Both the position numbers and the translations under genes were made by a program. Below the pieces are notes generated by a model. That model saw only the letters and a program-made list of their open reading frames with translations, was not told where the DNA came from and made no database searches. 5,100 bases of DNA from a bacterium. Lineage in GTDB: Bacteria > Patescibacteriota > Minisyncoccia > Minisyncoccales > GCA-002788555. The stretch covers positions 1 to 5,100 of the forward strand of contig JAGGUF010000032.1 in assembly GCA_021158595.1 (NCBI GenBank), written 5' to 3'. Positions 1-4,588 of this stretch are shown one piece after another (position 1 is the stretch's first letter; each line of letters opens with the position of its first letter).

Positions 1-113
1 CACAAGGAGGGGGTTAATTGAGGAGGAAAATTCCTATCCCCCACCTTAATCCTCCCCCTTCCCAAAGGGAAGGGGGAGGATTTGGGGGAGAATCCCCACC
101 TGTATCCTCCCCT
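1..113 (-). repeat. Long G/C-rich hairpin repeat unit, inverted copy
   Basis: Read on the minus strand, this is the same unit as at 1607-1725 and 4823-4942: a GGAGGATA(C/T)AGGTGGGG lead, then a hairpin, then GGATTAAGGTGGGGGATAGG, then a tail ending in CCCCCTCCTTGT. The hairpin is a perfect 16-bp stem (48-63 with 67-82) with a 3-base AAA loop. The copy may continue beyond base 1. No gene is visible in 1-294. Apart from this copy and the opposite-facing one at 141-224, the stretch holds only degenerate C-rich and G-rich remnants (102-126 and 230-262) and an AT-rich run at 264-294. Confidence 0.85.
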
Positions 114-140
114 TAGAAAAAGGAGAGAGTTCCCCTCCCC

Positions 141-224
141 CACCTATATCCTCCCCCTCCCTCTGGGAGTGGGAGGATTAAGGTGGGGGAAGGGAAATCT
201 TCCTCAATTAACTCCCTCCTTGTC
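141..224 (+). repeat. Long G/C-rich hairpin repeat unit, plus-oriented copy
   Basis: The hairpin is 148-161 with 165-178 (14 bp, one C/T mismatch at 156/170, loop TCT). It is followed by GGATTAAGGTGGGGGA and a tail CAATTAACTCCCTCCTTGT, matching the tail of the copies at 1607-1725 and 4823-4942. It faces the copy at 1-113. The two copies therefore form a large imperfect inverted repeat with arms at roughly 1-60 and 165-224. No U-tract follows the hairpin on the rsmA transcript strand, so it is not a convincing terminator for rsmA, which ends at 295. Confidence 0.75.
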
Positions 225-294
225 TTCCTTCCTCTTAGAAAGGGGGGAGGAAAAGGGGGAGGGTTATTTAATTTTCCCCTTAATAGATATTTTA

Positions 295-1146
295 TTATTT
301 TTTGAAGTTTTTAGCAAGCAAAATCCATTCTTCTAATGATAGGGTTTCTGCTCGGCGATAGGAGTCAATTCCTGTCTGTTTTAAAATCCTCTCTGTTTTG
401 TTGCCAAAAATCTCTTTTAGGTTGTTTTTCAGTTGTTTTCTGGGATGAGAAAAGCCTGTTTTTACAATTTTGAAAAATAAATCAGGCTCTATGTTAGTTT
501 TCCTTAGGGGCTTGATGCGGACAATACTTGAGTCCACCTTCGGTTCAGGAAAAAAACTTTCTTTTTTTACCATTTTAACAATTTCTATTTTTGAAAACAA
601 CTGAACAGTAACAGATAAGAGGCTCATTTTAGGGGGTTTGGCGCACATCCTTTCAGCCACCTCTTTTTGGACCAATAAGACCATTAACTTCGGAGGATCT
701 TTATCTTGTAAGAACTTCTTTATTAAGGGACAGACAATATAATAGGGAGGATTGGCAATAATTTTATAGCGTTTAGCGGTTAGGGAGTAGCGTTTAGGGT
801 TAAATTTTAAGATATCTCCATGAATTATTTTCATTCTTCTTCTCAGGTAATCAGGAGCAAGATTCTGTTTCAGGTTGTTTTTAAGGATTTCAATTAGCCT
901 TTTGTCTTTTTCTACAACAATTACCTTTTTTGCTGTTTTTATCAGTTCCTCGGTGATACTTCCCAGTCCTGGGCCAATCTCAAGCACCGTTTCTTCCTTT
1001 TTCAATTCTGCTGCCTTAATGAGATCTTTTACCACCTTTTTATCACTCAAAAAATTCTGCCCTAATTGCCTCTTAGGCCTAAAGTGATATTTTTTAAACA
1101 ACGAATAAAATAAATGATATTTCTTTAAACCCTTTCTTCTCTTCAT
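295..1146 (-). CDS. rsmA: 16S rRNA adenine(1518/1519)-N6 dimethyltransferase RsmA (KsgA)
   Basis: This is an SAM-dependent enzyme of 283 residues, a usual length for RsmA/KsgA. The family dimethylates two adjacent adenines in the 3'-terminal hairpin of 16S rRNA late in 30S assembly. Visible motifs: QNFL at 30-33; SAM-binding motif I EIGPGLG at 56-62; the acidic SAM-ribose contact in VVEKD around E79; HGD at 109-111; catalytic motif IV NPPYYI at 132-137; FFPEPKVDS at 198-206; and a C-terminal basic helix region FSHPRKQLKNNL at 232-243. The catalytic motif is NPPY where most RsmA proteins have NLPY or NIPY. I chose the ATG at 1146 because GGGGAGGG lies 10 bases upstream. An in-frame TTG at 1200 would add 18 Gly/Ser/Lys-rich residues encoded by a palindromic repeat and lacking family similarity. 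All three genes in the window share this strand. Erm-type 23S methylation is less likely, given the length and the FFPxPxVDS motif. Confidence 0.95.
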   Translation of the reverse strand: MKRRKGLKKYHLFYSLFKKYHFRPKRQLGQNFLSDKKVVKDLIKAAELKKEETVLEIGPGLGSITEELIKTAKKVIVVEKDKRLIEILKNNLKQNLAPDYLRRRMKIIHGDILKFNPKRYSLTAKRYKIIANPPYYIVCPLIKKFLQDKDPPKLMVLLVQKEVAERMCAKPPKMSLLSVTVQLFSKIEIVKMVKKESFFPEPKVDSSIVRIKPLRKTNIEPDLFFKIVKTGFSHPRKQLKNNLKEIFGNKTERILKQTGIDSYRRAETLSLEEWILLAKNFKK

Positions 1147-1156
1147 TTCTTCATCA

Positions 1157-1164
1157 CCCTCCCC
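1157..1164 (-). promoter_or_regulatory. rsmA ribosome-binding site overlapping a palindrome arm
   Basis: On the minus strand the sequence GGGGAGGG ends 10 bases before the ATG at 1146, a strong Shine-Dalgarno match (GGAGG). It supports ATG 1146 over the upstream TTG. Its first four G bases (1161-1164) are also the outermost base pairs of the 44-bp palindrome at 1161-1204. If the palindrome is transcribed and folds, part of the site is held in the stem. Confidence 0.7.
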
Positions 1165-1204
1165 TTGTCCCTTTTTGGACGATCGTCCAAAAAGGGACAA
1201 GGGG
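1161..1204. repeat. Perfect 44-bp palindrome, copy 1 (GGACGATCGTCC core)
   Basis: This is a perfect dyad with its centre between 1182 and 1183 and no mismatches out to C1161/G1204. The centre is TTTGGACGATCGTCCAAA, and the arms continue outward as a T-run, CCC, TTGT and CCCC, mirrored on the other side. Bases 1165-1204 are identical to 2452-2491. The centre contains GATC within CGATCG. As RNA it would fold into a stem of about 20 bp with a GAUC tetraloop. No U-tract follows on either strand, so it is not an intrinsic terminator. Confidence 0.95.
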
Positions 1205-1275
1205 TATGGTTTAAATGGCGAGAAGAGTGCTTAGAGAAACCTCCTTCTTTCTTCAACTTTCCCCTCTTCCCCTTC

Positions 1276-1313
1276 TAATCCTCTTCTTCCCTCCAGGAGG
1301 AGATATAAGAGGG
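1276..1313 (+). repeat. Degenerate G/C-rich hairpin repeat remnant
   Basis: TAATCC..CCCTCCAGGAGGAGATATAAGAGGG matches the pattern of the intact units (C-rich arm, short loop, G-rich arm, GGATATAAG-like tail), with several C-to-T and G-to-A differences. It is the only structure I see in 1205-1337, between palindrome copies 1 and 3. The remainder is pyrimidine-rich (CTTTCTTC, CCCCTTCT) with no ORF of coding character. Confidence 0.45.
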
Positions 1314-1337
1314 TTAGGCTTTATCCTTCACCCTCCT

Positions 1338-1373
1338 TGTATCCTCTTTGGACGATCGTCCAAAGAGGATACA
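1338..1373. repeat. Perfect 36-bp palindrome, copy 3, with divergent arms
   Basis: The centre of this dyad lies between 1355 and 1356 and every pair matches from T1338/A1373 inward. It shares TTTGGACGATCGTCCAAA with copies 1 and 2. Outside that core the left arm reads TGTATCCTC rather than TTGTCCCTT, and the right arm carries the mirrored changes. The left arm and its flank (CCCTCCTTGTATCCTC) resemble the tail of the G/C-rich unit (CCCCTCCTTGTATTCCTC at 1704-1721). It sits about 190 bases upstream of rsmA, in non-coding DNA. Confidence 0.93.
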
Positions 1374-1378
1374 TTAAA

Positions 1379-1424
1379 TGTAATTGCCAACCACTTTGGT
1401 AACGCTCTGATATTTTCCCTCCCC
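1379..1424 (+). repeat. Boundary module of G/C-rich repeat block, copy A
   Basis: This 46-base stretch matches 2606-2651 at about 41 of 46 positions. It begins TGTAATTGCC, continues through TTTGGTAA, and ends TCTGATATTTTCCCTCCCC. In both places it leads directly into the C-rich arm of the hairpin family, so it seems to be a conserved left edge of the repeat block. Its inner part, 1387-1403, recurs as a perfect reverse complement at 1864-1880. Confidence 0.8.
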
Positions 1425-1880
1425 CTCCTTAATCCTCCCCCTCCCAGAGGGAGGGGGAGGATTTGGGGGAGGTAATCCTCCCCTTTTTCTAAGGGGGAGG
1501 ATAGAGGTGGGGATTCTCCCTCTTTGGATTTTTTTGCAATTTTCCCACATGAGGGGGAGGATTACAGAAGGGACTCCTTCCCTCAATCCTCCCCCTAAAG
1601 AAAGGTGAGGATAGAGGTGGGGCTCCTTCCCCTAATCCTCCCCCTTCCCTTTGGGAAGGGGGAGGATTAAGGTGGGGGATAGGAATTTTCTTCCTCAATT
1701 AATCCCCTCCTTGTATTCCTCCCCCTCCCTTTGGGAGGGGGAGGACACAGGTGGGGGAGGGAAAATTCCTACTTCCTACTTCATAATTCCTACTTCACCT
1801 CTTAGGTGGGGGAGGGATGAGTTTCATCTTCCAGACCTGAAGGGGATACAAGCGAGAAGATTTGTTACCAAAGTGGTTGG
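1387..1880. repeat. G/C-rich hairpin block bounded by 17-bp inverted repeats
   Basis: The block is bounded by 1387-1403 (CCAACCACTTTGGTAAC) and its exact reverse complement at 1864-1880. Inside are hairpins at 1431-1445/1449-1463 (15 bp, loop AGA), 1475-1486/1491-1502, 1633-1649/1653-1669 (17 bp, loop TTT) and 1717-1729/1733-1745 (13 bp, loop TTT), plus a degenerate one near 1585-1612. Near the right end (1766-1800) is a short ATTCCTACTTC-type direct repeat. No transposase or credible ORF lies inside. The Pro/Gly/Arg-rich ORFs here are hairpin read-through. The block could be a non-autonomous mobile element or an accreted repeat cluster. It ends 17 bases from the stop codon of the Cas2-like gene. 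Confidence 0.7.
1607..1725 (+). repeat. Long G/C-rich repeat unit, near-identical to 4823-4942
   Basis: Aligned by eye to 4823-4942, it shows about four substitutions and one single-base indel over roughly 119 bases. That is far closer than unrelated spacers would be. The layout is GAGGATAGAGGTGGGG, a 17-bp perfect hairpin (1633-1669), GGTGGGGGATAGGAATTTTC, and an AT-rich bridge, then CCCTCCTTGTATTCCTC. The same unit is inverted at 1-113. Confidence 0.85.
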
Positions 1881-1897
1881 ATAGTACACATTATATG

Positions 1898-2440
1898 TTA
1901 TTGGATTTCTTCTATTAAGAAAATTCGGACATATTTTTCCACCCCACACTCTACTATTATCTTCTGGGTTTCTTCATAAACATCGAAAGGTGAAATCCAG
2001 ACGCTTTTTTGGAAAAATGTATAACCCAGACTAATTAACCCTTCTCTTAAAGCCTTTCTCCAACCTCTTTTGCTTTCTGGAATATCAAAAATAACCATTA
2101 AAACCCTTCCATCTTTTCTCTTTTTAAGTTTAGAATTTCTAAACTCGTCTTCTAAAACTTTTAATTTTGCCTTTAAAGCCTTTTCTTCTCCCTTTTTGGT
2201 TAAGAAGATTGCCTTTTTCTTTTCTAAATTCTTGATTTTGATATAATTTTTTCTTTTAAGGTAATTTAAAAACCGGGAAAAGTGTTTCTTTCTTTTCTCT
2301 TTTTCGTATTTTTTTCTAAGCCAGATAAGGTCAGGGACAGCCGCTTCTTCAAAAGAACGTGGAGCAATATCTAATTCCATTATTTTTTCTAAATAATTGT
2401 AAATTTCTAAAAGAAACTTGTCTGTAATTGGTAGTTTCAT
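1898..2440 (-). CDS. Winged-helix protein with PaaX-C/Cas2-like domain
   Basis: The protein has 180 residues. Residues 45-92 look like a winged helix: a basic helix (RKKYEKEKRKKHFSRFLNYL) and a wing strand pair YIKIKNLEKKKAIFLTKKG. Residues 111-178 match the ferredoxin-like fold shared by the PaaX C-terminal domain and Cas2: VLMVIFDIPESKR (strand 1; D119 is at the position of the Cas2 metal-binding Asp), LISLGYTFFQKSVWISPFD at 135-153, and KYVRIFLIEE near the C-terminus. Such proteins are often annotated as CRISPR Cas2 in CPR genomes. Here there is no cas1, effector or CRISPR array, so a CRISPR adaptation role is unsupported. A DNA-binding regulator is more plausible, and nuclease activity is an open possibility. 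The ATG at 2440 is preceded by AAGG only two bases away and by AAGGGA 14 bases away, so the Shine-Dalgarno is weak. A perfect palindrome lies 11 bases upstream of the ATG. No clear terminator follows the stop. Confidence 0.85.
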   Translation of the reverse strand: MKLPITDKFLLEIYNYLEKIMELDIAPRSFEEAAVPDLIWLRKKYEKEKRKKHFSRFLNYLKRKNYIKIKNLEKKKAIFLTKKGEEKALKAKLKVLEDEFRNSKLKKRKDGRVLMVIFDIPESKRGWRKALREGLISLGYTFFQKSVWISPFDVYEETQKIIVECGVEKYVRIFLIEEIQ

Positions 2441-2451
2441 AACCTTGATCT

Positions 2452-2487
2452 TTGTCCCTTTTTGGACGATCGTCCAAAAAGGGACAA
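2452..2487. repeat. Perfect 36-bp palindrome, copy 2, before Cas2-like gene
   Basis: The dyad is perfect from T2452/A2487 inward, centred between 2469 and 2470, with core TTTGGACGATCGTCCAAA. Together with the following GGGG it is identical over 40 bases to 1165-1204. Its inner edge is 11 bases from the start codon of the minus-strand Cas2-like gene (ATG at 2440), within or next to its 5' leader. It could be an operator for a dimeric repressor, an RNA hairpin affecting initiation, or a mobile palindromic repeat. Confidence 0.95.
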
Positions 2488-2579
2488 GGGGTTGAGGTTG
2501 GGGTTGAAGGGTTGAGGGTTGAAGGGTTGAGGGTTGAGGGTTGAAGGGTTGAATGGTTGAATGGGTTGAATGGGTTTTA
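2488..2579 (+). repeat. Degenerate GGGTTGA heptamer tandem array
   Basis: About twelve head-to-tail units of GGGTTGA or GGGTTGAA fill this stretch directly after palindrome copy 2, drifting to TGGTTGAA, TGGGTTGAA and TGGGTTTTA at the right end. One strand has almost no C, and the other is CCCAACCT-like. A telomere-like appearance is superficial. No ORF of coding character crosses it. The length mix (7, 8 and 9 bases) suggests slippage. Confidence 0.9.
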
Positions 2580-2605
2580 GGGATCGGGCTCTTTATTGCT
2601 TTAAG

Positions 2606-2651
2606 TGTAATTGCCCATCAGTTTGGTAAGGTTCTGATATTTTCCCTCCCC
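2606..2651 (+). repeat. Boundary module of G/C-rich repeat block, copy B
   Basis: It matches 1379-1424 with about five substitutions in 46 bases. It leads into the hairpins at 2660-2742 just as copy A leads into those from 1431. Unlike copy A, I find no reverse-complement partner downstream of this block. Confidence 0.78.
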
Positions 2652-2659
2652 CACCTTAC

Positions 2660-2742
2660 TCCTCCCCCTCCCAAAGGGAGGGGGAGGATTTTTTGGAGGG
2701 ATTCCCACCTGTGTCCTCCCCCTCCCTTCGGGAGGGGGAGGA
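2660..2742 (+). repeat. Two G/C-rich hairpin units in tandem
   Basis: The first hairpin is 2660-2672 with 2676-2688 (13 bp, loop AAA). The second is 2714-2726 with 2730-2742 (13 bp, loop TTC), followed by TATAAGTGGGGGAGGGA. Both belong to the family at 1431-1745. Loop bases vary (AAA, TTC, TTT, AGA, TCT) while stems are conserved. Together with 2488-2651 and the elements at 2760-2882, they fill the space between the Cas2-like gene and cca, leaving no room for an additional gene. Confidence 0.85.
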
Positions 2743-2788
2743 TATAAGTGGGGGAGGGATTTGGAATTTAGAATTTGGGATTTTGTTT

Positions 2789-2825
2789 ACCCAGCCCCCC
2801 TTTTGTTCCAAAAGTGGGGCTGGGT
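2789..2825. repeat. CCCAGCCCC/GGGGCTGGG hairpin downstream of cca
   Basis: ACCCAGCCCC (2789-2798) pairs perfectly with GGGGCTGGGT (2816-2825), with a partial inner stem (TTTT 2801-2804 with AAAA 2810-2813). On the plus strand it continues TTTCGAATTTCAGATTTT. The same hairpin and tail appear in inverted orientation at 4510-4560, so it is a dispersed element. It lies about 75 bases past the cca stop. On the cca transcript strand it is followed by an A-rich run and not U, so a role as intrinsic terminator is doubtful. Confidence 0.75.
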
Positions 2826-2840
2826 TTCGAATTTCAGATT

Positions 2841-2882
2841 TTCCTCCTCCTTTGAGGAGAGAAGATTAAGGTGGGGGTGGGA
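2841..2882 (+). repeat. Degenerate G/C-rich hairpin unit at the cca 3' end
   Basis: TTCCTCCTCC then TTTG then AGGAGAGAAGATTAAGGTGGGGG repeats the family layout with a short residual stem (2847-2851 with 2855-2859). It ends about 17 bases before the cca stop codon at 2900. Confidence 0.55.
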
Positions 2883-2899
2883 TATTCACACCTTAAATC

Positions 2900-4459
2900 T
2901 TATACCCGGAAACTTCTCTTTTCTTCCAGTTCAATTTCCATTTTTTTCTCTTCTACTTTTTTTCCTATTTCTCTAAGGCTTTCATCAGGCATCTGACCCA
3001 GTTCTTTTATCCTTTTCTCCAAATATTCTTTTTTGTTTCTCTCTGGCTCCTCCAAAACCTCCCATAGGAGGGCGTTTAATACCAATCCCACCTTAGGCCC
3101 TGGTTTGATATTCAAGATCCTCATTACATCATTGCCATTGACCTTTAGCATTTTAACTGAGATAGGATCTCTTGAGACCTTAGAGACCATATACTCAAAG
3201 TGCCGGAGGCGATAGGGCCTTGCCTTTGGCACCCCAGAACCCTTTCTATCACAGATCCGCAACTGGATGAGTTCCTTAATATTTTCAGGTCCTACCTTTC
3301 TTAATAGTCGCCTTACCGAGGATTCTGTGACTGTTTTCGGATCGTAAAAAAACATATGATAGCGGATGAGGGTAGCCACCTTCTCTATTGTTTTTTTGGG
3401 AAATCTCAGCCGGGAAAGGATCCTGGCAGCAAATTTTGCTCCCAAAATGTCATGATTGTAAAATGTGGCATCCGGGCCTTCTCCTTTTTTGGTCTGGGGC
3501 TTGGCGATGTCATGGAATAGGGCTGCCAAGCGGACATTTAGGTTATAATTGTATAAAGCGGCATATTTTAGAGATAATAAGCAGTGCTGGAAGATGGTAT
3601 AAATATGGTGTCGGTTTTGAGAAATCCCTACTCCCTTTTCCAGTTCGGGAATGATATATTTTAAAAGTCCTGTCTGGTGCAAAAGAACAAATCCTTCATA
3701 GGCAAGAGATGATTCCAAGATTTTTATAAGTTCATCTCTTATTCTTTCTTTAGAAATAAAATTTATTAAATGGGCATTCTCTTTAATAGCCTTTAAGGTC
3801 TTTGCTTCTATCTTCCACAAATATTTACCTGTGTTGATTGGAAACTCATGGTTGGGAGAAAATTTTTTTAACAGATTTTCAAGTGAATGAACTTCCAGAC
3901 TGACGGCAAACCTTATGGCTCTCAAAAGCCGAAGGGCGTCTTCAGAAAATCTCTTTTTGGGCTCTCCTACTGCCCGAATAGTCTTGGTTCTAAGATCTTT
4001 TTTCCCATTAAAGGGATCAATAATCTCCAGGTTCTCGATCGTCACTGGCTGGCCAGGATCCGGAAGTTTTAAAGCCATAGCATTTACAGTAAAATCTCGG
4101 CGCGATAGGTCTTCTTCTATGGTTTTTGCCGGCTTTACCTTATCCGGATGCCGCTTGTCAGTGTATTTCTCCTCTGTTCTAAAGGTAGTAATTTCCACCT
4201 CCTTAATTTCCAGTTTTTGCTCATTTTCCGTTTTTAACTTTGGAATTTGCACCGTTACCGTCAAAAATTTGTTTTTGTAAAAACTTTTAGGAAAGATTTT
4301 CTGAATCTGGTCTGGTCTGGCATCAGTGGCAATATCCCAGTCCTTTGGCTTTACCCCTCTTAAGAAGTCTCTCACACATCCACCTACCAAAAAAGCCTGA
4401 AAATTCGCCTTTTTTAGGCTCTCTACTATAGAGATAATCTCTTTTGGGATAGGAAACAT
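2900..4459 (-). CDS. cca: CCA-adding tRNA nucleotidyltransferase with HD domain
   Basis: This 519-residue class II (poly(A) polymerase/CCA type) nucleotidyltransferase is expected to add or repair the 3' CCA of tRNAs from CTP and ATP. Head domain: LVGGCVRD at 24-31; metal-binding KDWDIAT with D40 and D42; third acidic residue E89 in VEITTFR; RRDFTVNAMA at 120-129. Neck: EDALRLLRAIRFA at 173-185, with the nucleotide-selecting ED..R pattern. An HD phosphohydrolase domain covers about 280-410: HHIYTIFQH at 284-292, FHDIAK at 315-320, H336 and D404. The end, about 470-515, is highly charged and probably helical. It is at the longer end for bacterial CCA enzymes. The ATG at 4459 gives the expected N-terminus. 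The ORF stays open to 4609, but those 50 residues translate repeat DNA (AAGCGTG array, CCCAGCCCC hairpins). No Shine-Dalgarno precedes 4459. Sequence alone cannot fully exclude an A-adding-only or poly(A) polymerase member. Confidence 0.95.
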   Translation of the reverse strand: MFPIPKEIISIVESLKKANFQAFLVGGCVRDFLRGVKPKDWDIATDARPDQIQKIFPKSFYKNKFLTVTVQIPKLKTENEQKLEIKEVEITTFRTEEKYTDKRHPDKVKPAKTIEEDLSRRDFTVNAMALKLPDPGQPVTIENLEIIDPFNGKKDLRTKTIRAVGEPKKRFSEDALRLLRAIRFAVSLEVHSLENLLKKFSPNHEFPINTGKYLWKIEAKTLKAIKENAHLINFISKERIRDELIKILESSLAYEGFVLLHQTGLLKYIIPELEKGVGISQNRHHIYTIFQHCLLSLKYAALYNYNLNVRLAALFHDIAKPQTKKGEGPDATFYNHDILGAKFAARILSRLRFPKKTIEKVATLIRYHMFFYDPKTVTESSVRRLLRKVGPENIKELIQLRICDRKGSGVPKARPYRLRHFEYMVSKVSRDPISVKMLKVNGNDVMRILNIKPGPKVGLVLNALLWEVLEEPERNKKEYLEKRIKELGQMPDESLREIGKKVEEKKMEIELEEKRSFRV

Positions 4460-4466
4460 GGTAATT

Positions 4467-4501
4467 AAGCGTGAAGCGTGGAGCGTGGAGCGGGAAGCGT
4501 A
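4467..4501 (+). repeat. Five-unit AAGCGTG heptamer array beside the cca start
   Basis: There are five consecutive 7-base units: AAGCGTG, AAGCGTG, GAGCGTG, GAGCGGG, AAGCGTA. The array lies 7 bases upstream of the cca ATG (minus strand), so it occupies the normal position of a ribosome-binding site. Related heptamers (AAAGCGT, AAAGCGC, GCTTTAC, CTTTGCG) recur at 4641-4680, 4693-4710 and 4764-4778. Confidence 0.85.
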
Positions 4502-4516
4502 AAACTCAGATAAATC

Positions 4517-4532
4517 CGAAATTCGAATTTCG
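4517..4532. repeat. 16-bp perfect AT-rich palindrome
   Basis: CGAAATTCGAATTTCG is its own reverse complement. It adjoins the hairpins at 4537-4586. A TTCGAATTTC block also adjoins the hairpin at 2789-2825, so it belongs to that dispersed element. Confidence 0.7.
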
Positions 4533-4536
4533 ACCA

Positions 4537-4586
4537 CAGCCCCTTTCCAAGGGGCTGGGTCGCCCAGCCCTTTAATAAGGGCTGGG
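4537..4586. repeat. Two adjacent CCAGCCC-type hairpins upstream of cca
   Basis: Hairpin 1 is 4537-4545 with 4549-4557 (9 bp, loop TCC). Hairpin 2 is 4563-4572 with 4577-4586 (10 bp, loop TAAT region). They share the AGCCC/GGGCT stem with 2789-2825. On the transcript strand of cca they would sit 80-130 bases before the start codon if transcription begins upstream. I see no convincing -10/-35 promoter in 4460-4800. Confidence 0.75.
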
Positions 4587-4588
4587 GC

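Noticed and set aside
875..1087. Plus-strand 70-residue hydrophobic ORF
   Set aside because: It is the antisense shadow of the rsmA SAM-binding region.
1147..1200. TTG start for rsmA at 1200
   Set aside because: The added 18 residues come from the palindrome, and the ATG at 1146 has a good GGGGAGGG at suitable spacing.
1431..1745. Possible CRISPR array from repeated G/C-rich hairpins beside a Cas2-like gene
   Set aside because: Spacing is irregular, units occur in both orientations, and there are no unique spacers of constant length. The repeats also occur in every other spacer of the window.
1215..1884. Several 60-90 residue ORFs on both strands in 1215-1884, rich in Pro, Gly and Arg
   Set aside because: They translate the hairpin repeats (recurring NPPP..GRGRI words), appear in overlapping frames on both strands, and have no domain signal.
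2488..2579. Chromosome telomere
   Set aside because: The units are degenerate, the array is internal, and ordinary coding sequence continues on both sides.
2789..2825. Intrinsic terminator for cca
   Set aside because: The stem is strong, but on the cca transcript strand it is followed by A-rich rather than U-rich sequence, and it is also a dispersed repeat.
4035..4044. Further CGATCG-containing palindrome copy inside cca
   Set aside because: Only CGATCG is shared. The flanks (TCT..TCA) do not match the GGACGATCGTCC core.
3388..4280. Plus-strand ORFs opposite cca (for example 3388-3654 and 3915-4280)
   Set aside because: They are antisense shadows of a well-supported coding gene and show no recognisable motifs.
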